Part shown: piece after piece, positions 9,332-16,923 of the stretch
Layout: every line of letters begins with the position of its first letter
Position numbering within the stretch: the stretch's first letter is position 1
Assembly: GCF_014117325.1 (NCBI RefSeq)
Contig: NZ_CP059732.1
Coordinates: 620,001 to 684,000 of the forward strand
Direction: 5' to 3'
Source: Spirosoma foliorum
GTDB lineage: Bacteria; Bacteroidota; Bacteroidia; Cytophagales; Spirosomataceae
Length of the DNA stretch: 64,000 nt
Made by a program: the position numbers and the translations under genes
The notes under the pieces: generated by a model
Database searches by the model: none
Told to the model about the DNA's origin: nothing
Seen by the model: the letters and a program-made list of their open reading frames with translations, nothing else

Positions 9332-10309
9332 TTATCTAAAGGCTGATCCTCCTGCTTTGGGCATGAGGACGCTATCAACGCCATAAACAATTCCATTCGC
9401 CTGGCGATAATCGGTATTGTCGAGGTGGGCTGTATTTCCCTGCTCATCCGTTAAGGCGATACGCCCATCGGCATCAAGCGAAGCAGTAAGCATACTACCC
9501 GATACCGTTTTGAGCTGCGCTTTTCCGTTTGCAGCATTGATCTTTTTGCTTAGCTCTTCTTTATTGAGCGAGCCCGCTAAAACATGGTAAGATAACAACT
9601 GCTTCAGGGCTGTTTTGTTGCTGCCGTCCAGTAAACCTGCCTGTACAGCGGAAGGGAGTTTTTTAAAGGCATTATTGGTAGGCGCGAAAAGGGTATAAGG
9701 CCCCGTTCCTTTAAGCATGTCGAATAAATCGGAGGATTGAAGGGCGTTCTGTAGCGTTGTGTAATTAGGCGATGAGGCCATAAAGTCGCCAATACTGGTA
9801 TTCCGAACAGTGCTTCCTGCTTTTACAGCTGGCGTTTCGGTCATTTTGGCCCCTTTCACCGCTTCAACATTCCCTGCATCTGAATTGACCGCATTCGTTG
9901 TTTGGGGCTCATTGTACTGATTCGGTTTACTTTTCAGGGTATTAGGATTGCTGCCCACACCACTGGTTGGGTTGGTGGCATTGTTGGAGTTGTAATTGGT
10001 TAAATTACTGTTGTTCATTGTTGTGCCATCACTGGCTGAACTTTCCCGGTAGCGGGCATCTTGTACCGACGTATTGGTGGTACCGTTATTTCCCGCTTTG
10101 GCATTCTGATTCATCAGTTTCTTCGACTGCCTCATGGCTCGTTTTTGGTTACGGGCTGCCGCTTTGGGCGAGATTGAATCAGGGGCGATAGCTCCTTGCG
10201 GATAAGTTGTTGAGGTAGCTGCGCCAACCGGAGTTGTCTGCGCTCTGCCAGTAGTGATGGTCAGCACGATTCCAAGCGCGAAGAGACCAAAAGATTGCTT
10301 GATTTTCAT
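9332..10309 (-). CDS. Secreted fasciclin (FAS1) domain protein
   Basis: 325 residues: signal peptide (about 1-23, ending in GRAQ), a basic segment, a long low-complexity Asn/Thr/Ser-rich linker (about 60-150), then one FAS1 domain (about 168-320) with the hallmark segments YTLFAPTNNAFKKLP and LLSYHVLAGSL and a C-terminal NGIVYGVDSVLMPK. FAS1 domains mediate adhesion or protein-protein contacts at the cell surface. It is a single-gene unit with a terminator downstream and divergent from the aldehyde dehydrogenase gene. Confidence 0.9.
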   Translation of the reverse strand: MKIKQSFGLFALGIVLTITTGRAQTTPVGAATSTTYPQGAIAPDSISPKAAARNQKRAMRQSKKLMNQNAKAGNNGTTNTSVQDARYRESSASDGTTMNNSNLTNYNSNNATNPTSGVGSNPNTLKSKPNQYNEPQTTNAVNSDAGNVEAVKGAKMTETPAVKAGSTVRNTSIGDFMASSPNYTTLQNALQSSDLFDMLKGTGPYTLFAPTNNAFKKLPSAVQAGLLDGSNKTALKQLLSYHVLAGSLNKEELSKKINAANGKAQLKTVSGSMLTASLDADGRIALTDEQGNTAHLDNTDYRQANGIVYGVDSVLMPKAGGSAFR

Positions 10310-10389
10310 AACGTTGTGCCGTTTGTACGGATCGTTGAGTGTTCTGCTTTAACCGATCGTACGGCAAAAAGTTTGTCGTTTAATAGGCA

Positions 10390-10416
10390 TTGTTTGCGTA
10401 AAGGCCGGTAGATTTG
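10390..10416 (+). promoter_or_regulatory. Promoter of the ALDH7-type gene
   Basis: TTG at 10390-10392 and an exact TAnnTTTG box, TAGATTTG, at 10409-10416, 16 bp apart. The ATG at 10447 follows 30 bp later. The position of the box argues against the earlier TTG start at 10414 for the gene. Confidence 0.5.
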
Positions 10417-10446
10417 CTTTCGTCTCAACAAACCACAAACGTAGCT

Positions 10447-11982
10447 ATGCAGTCTATTCTTCCCCTGCCTACTCAGCCAATTAAGCCTGGCACCAGCACC
10501 GGGCAGAACTTCTGGCCTACCGACACCGTCGGCAGTCATAAGCCCCTTGATTCCTATTCGCCCGCCGATGGCCAATTGATTGCGCGCGTTCATCTATCGA
10601 CGCGTGCTGATTACGACCGTGTTGTCGAGACGGCACAAGCGGCTTTTGCCGAATGGCGACTGGTTCCGGCACCGCGCCGGGGCGAGATTGTTCGGCAGAT
10701 GGGCGACCAGTTTCGGCGTTACAAACGAGAATTGGGCACCCTGGTTAGTTATGAGATGGGTAAATCATTGCAAGAAGGGCTGGGGGAGGTTCAAGAAATT
10801 ATCGACATCTGCGATTTTGCGGTAGGTCAGTCGCGGCAGCTCTATGGCTTGTCGATGCATTCCGAACGACCTGCCCACCGAATGCTGGAGCAATGGCATC
10901 CGCTGGGGATTGTTGGGATTATTTCGGCCTTCAATTTCCCGGTAGCGGTTTGGTCGTGGAATGCTATGCTTGCCTGGGTATGCGGAGATGTGTGTATCTG
11001 GAAACCGTCGGAAAAAACGCCCTTAACGGCTTTAGCCTGCCAGCAGATTATTGGCGATGTATTGCGGAATAATGACGTTCCCGAAGGCGTGTCCTGTCTG
11101 GTCACAGGTGGTCATGAAGCGGGCGAGTGGTTGGCGCGCGATCCACGGGTAGCGCTTGTGTCGGCAACGGGCAGTACCCGCATGGGAAAAGCGGTAGCCG
11201 AGGCTGTGGCCGGGCGATTGGGAAAAAGCCTGCTCGAACTGGGCGGTAACAACGCGATTATCGTATCGGAACATGCCGATCTGGATATGGCCATTCCAGC
11301 TATTGTGTTTGGCGCGGTAGGGACAGCCGGTCAGCGGTGCACCACTACGCGCCGAATTATTGTTCAGGAAAGTATTTACGACGATGTGAAAGTCCGACTC
11401 AAAAAAGCCTATGCGCAACTGCGTATTGGCAACCCATTAGATGAGTCGTTTCATGTTGGGCCTGTTATTGATCAGTCGGCTGTACAAGGCTATCTGACCA
11501 CTGTAAATGAGATAGGAGAATTAGGGGGGCGTTTTCTGGTTGAGCCCGGTGTGATTGATGGATTAGGTTTTGAGTCAGGCTGTTACGTGCGCCCCTGTAT
11601 TGCTGAAGCCAAAAATAGTTGGCCGGTTGTTCAGCGCGAAACATTTGCTCCTATTCTTTATTTGCTCAAATACAGCACGTTAGAGGATGCTATTTCGCAG
11701 CAGAATGGCGTGCCTCAAGGATTGTCGTCGGCAATTTTTACCCTGAACCTCCGCGAAGCCGAACGATTCCTGTCGATGGTCGGGTCTGATTGTGGAATTG
11801 CCAACGTGAACATTGGCACGTCGGGTGCTGAAATTGGCGGGGCTTTTGGAGGTGAAAAAGAAACGGGTGGTGGACGTGAGTCGGGCTCTGATGCCTGGAA
11901 AGCGTACATGCGTCGACAAACCAACACGATCAATTATGGCACCACCATGCCTTTGGCGCAGGGTATCACATTTGAGTTATAA
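10447..11982 (+). CDS. Aldehyde dehydrogenase, ALDH7 (aminoadipate semialdehyde type)
   Basis: 511 residues from the ATG at 10447. The NAD-dependent ALDH fold is complete: FNFPVAVWSWN and KPSEKTPLTA in the cofactor domain, ATGSTRMGK, the general base Glu in LELGGNNAI and the catalytic Cys in TAGQRCTTTRR, with a late EIGGAFGGEKETGGGRESGSDAWK characteristic of ALDH7 (antiquitin). The expected reaction is oxidation of L-2-aminoadipate 6-semialdehyde (piperideine-6-carboxylate) in lysine catabolism. No other lysine genes are adjacent. A TAnnTTTG promoter precedes it and a strong terminator follows. Confidence 0.92.
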   Translation: MQSILPLPTQPIKPGTSTGQNFWPTDTVGSHKPLDSYSPADGQLIARVHLSTRADYDRVVETAQAAFAEWRLVPAPRRGEIVRQMGDQFRRYKRELGTLVSYEMGKSLQEGLGEVQEIIDICDFAVGQSRQLYGLSMHSERPAHRMLEQWHPLGIVGIISAFNFPVAVWSWNAMLAWVCGDVCIWKPSEKTPLTALACQQIIGDVLRNNDVPEGVSCLVTGGHEAGEWLARDPRVALVSATGSTRMGKAVAEAVAGRLGKSLLELGGNNAIIVSEHADLDMAIPAIVFGAVGTAGQRCTTTRRIIVQESIYDDVKVRLKKAYAQLRIGNPLDESFHVGPVIDQSAVQGYLTTVNEIGELGGRFLVEPGVIDGLGFESGCYVRPCIAEAKNSWPVVQRETFAPILYLLKYSTLEDAISQQNGVPQGLSSAIFTLNLREAERFLSMVGSDCGIANVNIGTSGAEIGGAFGGEKETGGGRESGSDAWKAYMRRQTNTINYGTTMPLAQGITFEL

Positions 11983-12013
11983 GAAGTGACTGATGGTTAG
12001 TGTTAATGCTTCG

Positions 12014-12048
12014 AATAGGACTTTCTTTAGAAAGTCCTATTTTTTTTG
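12014..12048 (+). terminator. Terminator after ALDH gene
   Basis: 13-nt complementary arms (12014-12026 and 12029-12041) with AATAGGACTTTCT as the left arm, followed by a T8 run. It marks the left edge of the recombination module and cassette array. Confidence 0.9.
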
Positions 12049-12069
12049 ACCCTACCTCGAACGTCAATT

Positions 12070-12318
12070 TTACTTTCCCATCGTTGGCGCTCCTTCTCCC
12101 GTGAGCACATAGCGCATGTTCATGGTCGGGAATTTGCCCGCTATTTCGGCAAGCGACTCGCTGCTGAGGTACGTTTTGTTGCCGATATGCCGGTAGAATT
12201 TTTCCCGGCTGTACCCCAATTCTTTCGCTAACCGGTAGACCGTCATGTCTTGCGCGGCCAGGGCTTCTTTGAGCCATTTACCCTGAATACTGCTCTTCTT
12301 TTCTCGTCTTCCTGCCAT
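12070..12318 (-). CDS. Small XRE-like helix-turn-helix regulator
   Basis: 82 residues. The core MTVYRLAKELGYSREKFYRHIGNKTYLSSESLAEIAGKFP has the helix-turn-helix pattern and spacing of phage-repressor-like (Cro/CI, XRE) proteins, and the ending NMRYVLTGEG is the usual motif of such regulators. It is transcribed away from the GIY-YIG gene; the 67-bp shared region is very AT-rich and includes an exact TATCTTTG box (12323-12330, minus strand) a few bases before this gene. It probably regulates itself and possibly the divergent gene. Confidence 0.75.
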   Translation of the reverse strand: MAGRREKKSSIQGKWLKEALAAQDMTVYRLAKELGYSREKFYRHIGNKTYLSSESLAEIAGKFPTMNMRYVLTGEGAPTMGK

Positions 12319-12322
12319 AAAA

Positions 12323-12330
12323 CAAAGATA
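12323..12330 (-). promoter_or_regulatory. -7 box (TATCTTTG) before the XRE-like gene
   Basis: Exact TAnnTTTG on the minus strand, 5 bp upstream of the ATG, which would give a nearly leaderless mRNA. It stands in an AT-rich divergent control region (12319-12385). Confidence 0.35.
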
Positions 12331-12385
12331 AAAAATATATGTATTTTTTGTTGTATATAAGTATTGTTTGTATTATATTTAAAGC

Positions 12386-12955
12386 ATGAAAATCACCGAA
12401 AAAACACCCCAAACGTGCCTTGACCTGGGCCAAATTCTGGATAGCGTTGCGCTGCTGACGCCCCATCCCTGCATCTATTATTTGCTGGATGCCGACAACG
12501 AAATCATGTATGTAGGGCAGACCGTAAATCTTCAGTCGCGGCTGCTGGAGCATCGGGTTTCGGGCCTGAATTTCGTTCGGGTTCGCTTCCATACCTGCGA
12601 AGCCAGCGATCTGGATCGGCTGGAACAGGAAGCGCTTTCCCGATTCAAGCCCAGATTGACTCAGCCACCTAAAGCAACATCAACGTCGGGCTGTTTAAGT
12701 AAGCAACTGATCTGCTTAAAGTACAATATCACACCTATTGCCTTTGAGCGGCTTCGGGAAGCATTTCGACTCTATCCGATTAGTGTATTCGGGAACACAA
12801 AATACTATAAGCCTGAAGACGTGGAGGCCTGGGTGAAGCGCTTCAAAGGACTGATTGTATCCGGGCGATATGTCTTACAGGCTGGGCCTACTTATGTAGC
12901 CGTAGGAATCAGCAGTCGAACAAAACTGATTCAAGTCTATACAACTAAACCGTGA
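12386..12955 (+). CDS. GIY-YIG nuclease-domain protein
   Basis: 189 residues. The GIY-YIG core is at about residues 30-95: CIYYLLDADNEIMYVGQ holds the two conserved strands, followed by NLQSRLLEH with the catalytic Arg and DRLEQEALSRFKPRLT with the metal-binding Glu. The C-terminal part (about 105-189) has a helix-turn-helix-like segment ITPIAFERLREAF and a KYYKPEDVEAWVKRF DNA-binding signature. Single-domain GIY-YIG proteins of this kind occur with mobile elements. It ends 8 bp before the disrupted 5' part of the tyrosine recombinase gene, so the two were probably one operon. Confidence 0.8.
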   Translation: MKITEKTPQTCLDLGQILDSVALLTPHPCIYYLLDADNEIMYVGQTVNLQSRLLEHRVSGLNFVRVRFHTCEASDLDRLEQEALSRFKPRLTQPPKATSTSGCLSKQLICLKYNITPIAFERLREAFRLYPISVFGNTKYYKPEDVEAWVKRFKGLIVSGRYVLQAGPTYVAVGISSRTKLIQVYTTKP

Positions 12956-12962
12956 AGTGCTA

Positions 12963-13133
12963 ATGATCACGATTCGTATCGATGAGAAGGACTCCACTCT
13001 GTTGGCCGTCTCTTTTCCCGAAGACCCTGTTGGCAATAACCTAATCCGTGAAATTTGGGGTTGAAGGTGGGGTTTTTCTCGTCGATGCTGGCTTGTACCG
13101 AATACACGTGAGTCTATTGTACAGATTGGGAAA
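12963..13133 (+). pseudogene. Disrupted 5' end of the tyrosine recombinase gene
   Basis: An ATG at 12963 opens a frame (MITIRIDEKDSTLL...) that runs 33 codons to a TGA at 13062-13064 and then continues in the same frame without another stop into the recombinase at 13134. The residues around the stop (EIWG-stop-RWGFSRRCWLVP) match the usual N-terminal segment of Bacteroidota phage-type integrases, where a Gly-x-[RK]-W...[RK]-x-W-x-[LV]-P pattern precedes the core-binding domain. A single base change (for example from GGA or CGA to TGA) explains the break. The arm-binding N-terminus is thus lost unless the stop is read through. Confidence 0.7.
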
Positions 13134-14159
13134 TTGTTTGGGAAGGATTATTGTCGGTTCGATGAAGCCATTGTACGACGCTATAAACCTGGTGCTACCA
13201 ATGCCGAAATAGAACAGGCTGCTAACCCGTCCTGGCCACCGATTAACAAACGTATTGCAGGTGCGCACCGACTGTTGTTCCGCTTTTCTCCACGTCTGGG
13301 AGAGTTTGATAAACACCCAGTTATAATTTCACTGTGTAACACCCTGAGTATCCAGAATTATAGCTATAAAACGCTCAGGAATTATAAGCAGGCTATTATC
13401 GCACTCATTCGTTATAGCGATCCTAAGTCGATTGATGAACTTACTAAACCTCAGTATCAGGCGTATTTACTATTTCTGGTAGAGAAGAAACGACTGAGTT
13501 CGTCTACGCTCAATATCCATATAAATGCGTGGAAGTTTTATCAGGAGAAAGTACTGCTTCGAGACAAAGAGTTCTACGAGATCGACTACCCCCGACAGGC
13601 CACTAAGCTCCCAACTGTGTATAGTGTGGCTGAGGTGAAGGCAATATTCAGCGCTACAACAAGCCAAAAATACCGTACACTTTTTATGTTAGTCTATGCT
13701 ACTGGTATACGCCTTAGCGAAGTTGCTCAATTACGTTTGACCGACATTGATTGGATGCGCCGGCTCATTAGTATTCGGGGAGGTAAGGGGAAGAAAGACC
13801 GCGTTGTGATGCTGACGGCAAAACTGGAGAAAACACTTCGAGAGTATCTTAATCACCATACAGCCATCATTGGATCACATCAAACATTTTTGTTCGAAGA
13901 TCTGGAAACAGGTGAGCCACTTGCTAATCGTACTATTCAGCAAGTGTATAGTGATACCATTTATGCTGCGGGCATTCAAAAAAAAGGCGGTATCCATACA
14001 TTACGCCATAGCTTTGCTACCCATTTACTGGAGTCTGGTACCGATATTCGATATATCCAGCAACTACTCGGGCATGAAAGCATCTTGACAACTATGCGTT
14101 ATACTCATGTGACAGCCGATAAAATAAGCACGCTTAGAAGTCCGCTTGATGATTTATAG
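13134..14159 (+). CDS. Tyrosine recombinase (XerC/D-like integrase)
   Basis: The 341-residue intact part of the recombinase. The SAM-like core-binding domain (about 62-150) is followed by the catalytic domain with all key residues: Arg193 in ATGIRLSE, Lys218 or Lys220 in GGKGKKD, His288/Arg291 in IHTLRHSF, His314 in LLGHES and the nucleophile Tyr323 in MRYTHV. It ends in RSPLDDL. The extra helix insertion that marks integron integrases between the Lys motif and the HxxR box is absent: only about 65 residues separate them. It points towards the cassette array 400 bp away and is the only recombinase of this type seen, so it is the candidate for moving the cassettes. The start at 13134 is a TTG after an upstream nonsense codon. 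Confidence 0.85.
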   Translation: MFGKDYCRFDEAIVRRYKPGATNAEIEQAANPSWPPINKRIAGAHRLLFRFSPRLGEFDKHPVIISLCNTLSIQNYSYKTLRNYKQAIIALIRYSDPKSIDELTKPQYQAYLLFLVEKKRLSSSTLNIHINAWKFYQEKVLLRDKEFYEIDYPRQATKLPTVYSVAEVKAIFSATTSQKYRTLFMLVYATGIRLSEVAQLRLTDIDWMRRLISIRGGKGKKDRVVMLTAKLEKTLREYLNHHTAIIGSHQTFLFEDLETGEPLANRTIQQVYSDTIYAAGIQKKGGIHTLRHSFATHLLESGTDIRYIQQLLGHESILTTMRYTHVTADKISTLRSPLDDL

Positions 14160-14169
14160 TTGACCGTTC

Positions 14170-14397
14170 TTATAAAATATGTGGCCGGAGTAGCGGACGA
14201 AGCTGTGATAAACTATAGAATTTTCGTTTCAGAATGTACCCTTGCGTAGTACCAATGACGACTCGTTTATTGGTTTTTACCTGCCCTCTCGAGTCGAAAC
14301 GGTATAATTGTTTATCGTGTCCGAAAAAGTAGTTGGGGAAACCATGAATATCCCAAACTCGCTCAACCAATTGAGTAATAGGAACTATTTTTGCCAT
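14170..14397 (-). CDS. Small NUMOD4-like protein beside the recombinase
   Basis: 75 residues, convergent with the recombinase gene (10-bp gap). The pattern VWDIHGFPNYFF...LYRFDSRGQVKTNK...TQGYILKRKFYSLSQLRPLLR resembles the NUMOD4 DNA-binding module found in homing endonucleases and phage proteins (W-x-I-x-G-F-P-x-Y ... G-Y ... L-x-x-L), without a nuclease domain. A TATTTTTG box (14406-14413, minus strand) precedes the ATG. It may assist recombination or regulate the region. Function not established. Confidence 0.55.
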   Translation of the reverse strand: MAKIVPITQLVERVWDIHGFPNYFFGHDKQLYRFDSRGQVKTNKRVVIGTTQGYILKRKFYSLSQLRPLLRPHIL

Positions 14398-14491
14398 ATT
14401 GTTTGCAAAAATAGGCGAGTCTACCTATAGTTGTGTCGCTATTCAATGCAAATATGTGTATACTCATAGAAGCGCAATTTCTGAGAGTAAA

Positions 14492-14534
14492 GCTTAATAT
14501 TAATTAACTGCTTATCAGGCTTTTAATATTAAGC
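14492..14534. repeat. 11-bp inverted repeat at the left edge of the array
   Basis: GCTTAATATTA at 14492-14502 and its exact complement at 14524-14534, 21 bp apart, 20 bp before the first GTTGGGT of the array. It could be a recombinase-binding element of an attI-like site or simply a hairpin. The surrounding 14398-14554 interval has no gene. Confidence 0.5.
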
Positions 14535-14554
14535 AGACTTGCGTACAATAGTAT

Positions 14555-14561
14555 GTTGGGT
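14555..14561 (+). other. attI-like junction: first GTTGGGT of the array
   Basis: GTTGGGT at 14555-14561 followed by GAAGCC, the same start as other cassettes (GTTGGGTGAA...), but with no R''/L''/L' half-sites before it. This is what is left of an attI-type insertion point: unique sequence to the left and cassette sequence from the G|TT cut onwards. The unique left side begins at the recombinase module. Confidence 0.6.
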
Positions 14562-14925
14562 GAAGCCAAAAAGTAGTGCTCGTTTGTGGGCTTCGTGTGA
14601 CAAGCCGCACGTCCCAACGTCAGGCTGTTTGGCTCGTTAGGTGGGTTGGGTTTGACACGAGGGTCGTCAGAGTGGGGGCACTTTTTGGGTTTCGGTCGAC
14701 ACCAGAATCGCTCCGATTAGGAAGCCCAGAGCGAGTTCGGCACGTAGCGTTTGGCAGGGCAGCCGCCCTGCTTGGTGTGCCTGAAAAAAAACAGACTCGG
14801 AATCGCACTAGCGGAACGTAGCAATGGCTTCGCGTGGATCTGAAAAGCGGTTGTGTGCGTTGTTATTCGCTTTGCGCTGCCAGCCTTCCCGGTGACAGGG
14901 AGCCCGTCCCGGTGGAAGCTTTGCA
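14562..14925 (+). repeat. Leader-module region, ORF-less first cassette
   Basis: No gene can be supported in this stretch. It holds at least four GACA...CG(C/T)CC modules, a GCAGGGC/GCCCTGC hairpin near 14755-14772 and the trailer TGACAGGGAGCCCGTCCC just before site A. Short frames here are not conserved between cassettes. Confidence 0.7.
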
Positions 14926-15012
14926 GCCCAACCAAACGAGGGTGTAAAGGTTGACGCTGCGGTTGTTGTTTTGAGTGGTCTCATCATCCATCAGCCCTCG
15001 CGGGCGTTGGGT
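14926..15012 (+). repeat. attC-like site A
   Basis: R'' GCCCAAC at 14926-14932, R' GTTGGGT at 15006-15012, 87 bp in all. L'' CGAGGG pairs with L' CCCTCG; the extra base in the L' arm is G (CA-G-CCCTCG). Confidence 0.85.
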
Positions 15013-15316
15013 GGCGGGTCAAAGCAATGCTTATTTGCCAGCGTTTCGGCGACAGGTTTCACGTCCCGCGACAGGGCGGTTTCGGCTCATTTGGCGGCTC
15101 CCGTTGACAAGCAAAACGCCCCGACAGTCGGGTTTTGACAAGTTGGGCGGGTTGGGTGCGACAGCGCAAACGCCCTGGTGGTTGCGGCTCGACAGAAATG
15201 GATTCGTTCCGTTGTTGAGCTTCGCCAATCGCCCTAAAAATCGGATTGTGCGTTTTACTCGCTCCGCGTGGGCAGGCTACCGCTGACAAGATGCTCGTCC
15301 TGTCGTAAAGTCAGCA
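15013..15316 (+). repeat. ORF-less cassette made of leader modules
   Basis: The whole interval between sites A and B is related to the A-B, I-J and J-K intervals: GACA/ACGCCCC modules, a CCCGACAGTCGGG palindrome, a GAGCTTCGC segment, and the GCTCCGCGTGGG trailer. No gene is supported. Confidence 0.7.
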
Positions 15317-15404
15317 GCCCAACCAAACAGGGGTGTAAAGGCAGGCGGCTATGTTTGGTGTTTGAAGTAGTCTCAGCGGCCATCAACCCCTGTGGTCGTT
15401 GGGT
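15317..15404 (+). repeat. attC-like site B
   Basis: R'' at 15317-15323, R' GTTGGGT at 15398-15404. L'' CAGGGGTG pairs with L' CAACCCCTG; the unpaired extra base is A. Confidence 0.85.
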
Positions 15405-15675
15405 GCGCCAGACAGGTATAAAGCAACGTATTAGTCAGGCTTCAGTCGACAGGAAACATATCTCGATAAGTAACTTTTGGGTTCATTTGCCGTCTCACGT
15501 GTGACACCAGAAGCATCCCGGTAAGGGAGTTGAAAAAAGTAAGTTTGCCACGTAACGTTCGACAAGCCAACCGCTCCAACAGGATAGCTTTGGGACTCGT
15601 GTATCGCCTTTCCGCCGACAGGTCAAACTCTTAGGTGAGTAATCAAACTACAGTTAAACCAATTACACACATTAT

Positions 15676-16419
15676 ATGAGTTTTTTCAAAAACCTTTTTG
15701 GAAAGTCTGAATCAGCTAAACCCCAATCTGAACCTACTACAAAACCAATTTCTGTAACATTTCCACCAGCGCAAACAGAAGATGAACTGTTTGCCCAATA
15801 TGGTGCACTTGGCTTTGAAAAACAGGCTGATGTTCCTACTGTTGTAGGTAACAACTCGTGGGGTGTTGACATGAACAGTGGTACAATCACATTTGGGTCA
15901 AGTCTACGGTTTCCAATTCAGGTGCTGGGTACGATCTCTCATTCCTCAAATACGTGGTTGTGGGCGTGGGCCAACGAGAAATCTGGCATTCCTGCTAACC
16001 TGCTTGAACAGGCTAACCAGCTAAAAAAATACGGTGAAACAAATGGCATTGATTTATTGCAGGTGAGTCAGTTTGACGCAGACATCAATGACCTGCATAA
16101 AATTGGTTGCATTGCTAGTGGGATGCTTGACTCAAGTTGTTATTACATCGCCGATTATGGCAAAGGGGCAATGTTAGTGACCATCAAGGCGAAAGAGTTT
16201 GAGGCAGTTCAAAAAAATACTCATTTTCTTATGATAACTACCTTCCCACAGCTTATTTCAAATTTTAATGTGGATCATCGAGCGGCTTTTACAAATTATT
16301 TGCAAGCAAAAGGCTACACAGTTAGTGAAACGGTTAATCAGGTACGTGGACAAAATGGTTCTGACTCTCTTGTAGGCGAGTTCGATGAGCAAAGTCGGCT
16401 AACTAATATAACAAGCTAA
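15676..16419 (+). CDS. DUF6882-like cassette protein
   Basis: 247 residues, no signal peptide. An N-terminal Pro/Ser/Thr-rich tail (1-30) precedes a globular domain. The segment RFPIQVLGTISHSSNTWLWAWANEKSGIP resembles the DUF6882 family, whose members read a W-x-W-[AG]-W-A-N stretch; this is a recall match only. The ATG at 15676 follows a 270-bp leader with GACA modules (15405-15675), and the stop lies 60 bp before attC-like site C, so it is a typical cassette gene. Function unknown. Confidence 0.75.
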   Translation: MSFFKNLFGKSESAKPQSEPTTKPISVTFPPAQTEDELFAQYGALGFEKQADVPTVVGNNSWGVDMNSGTITFGSSLRFPIQVLGTISHSSNTWLWAWANEKSGIPANLLEQANQLKKYGETNGIDLLQVSQFDADINDLHKIGCIASGMLDSSCYYIADYGKGAMLVTIKAKEFEAVQKNTHFLMITTFPQLISNFNVDHRAAFTNYLQAKGYTVSETVNQVRGQNGSDSLVGEFDEQSRLTNITS

Positions 16420-16478
16420 ATCGCTCCGCGTGGGCAGCCTTCCCGCGACAGGACTCACGTCCCGTCGGCAGGCGGACA

Positions 16479-16564
16479 GCCCAACCAAACAGGGGTGTAA
16501 AGGTGCAGGTGGTTCGTGTTCAGGTAAGTTTTTTAATCACCATCAGCCCCTGTGGGCGTTGGGT
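16479..16564 (+). repeat. attC-like site C
   Basis: R'' GCCCAAC 16479-16485, R' GTTGGGT 16558-16564, 86 bp. L'' CAGGGGTG pairs with L' CAGCCCCTG with one extra G. Confidence 0.85.
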
Positions 16565-16923
16565 GGCCCAAGTCCAAAAAGTGTGTTTGCCGTCGTCTCG
16601 GCGACAGGCCGCACGTCTCGAGACAGGGCGGCTCTGGCTCGTTAGGCGGTTCCGGTCGACACAAGAAACGCCGGAGTTGGCGGCTTTTTTTGGTCGCCTG
16701 CGACACAGGATACGCTTCGGGTTAGGTAAGCATAGACACAGATTTCGACCTTTATGTTAACGGGTCGCACGTCAAAATGGAAAAGTTATTGGCTTGCAAA
16801 TTGCATTCTCTGATAGGTTGACTCGGGATGGTAGACGAATTTTCATCGGTGTAACATGAAATTTGTAAAACTTACTCTAGTTGTGATTTTTTCACTACAT
16901 TTGAGCGAAAAACCACTAGTGGT
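16565..16923 (+). repeat. Leader of the RloAB-like cassette
   Basis: The first ~170 bp hold three GACA modules (GCGACAGGCCGCACGTCTC, GTCGACACAAGAAACGCC and a third near 16700). The rest, from about 16760, is AT-rich and unlike other leaders. An exact TAnnTTTG box, TACATTTG, lies at 16896-16903, 20 bp before the ATPase start. Confidence 0.6.
16896..16903 (+). promoter_or_regulatory. -7 box (TACATTTG) before the AAA ATPase gene
   Basis: Exact TAnnTTTG match 20 bp upstream of the ATG at 16924. A TTG is present only 12 bp upstream, so the -33 element is not convincing. It suggests this cassette carries its own promoter. Confidence 0.4.

Noticed and set aside
10414..10446. TTG start 11 codons upstream of the ALDH gene
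   Set aside because: The codon falls inside the TAGATTTG promoter box; the ATG at 10447 gives a normal ALDH7 N-terminus.
14644..14652. Extra GTTGGGT-like motifs inside leaders (near 14644, 15149 and 27727) as further attC sites
   Set aside because: They have no R''/L''/L' partners at a suitable distance; they are part of the leader module.
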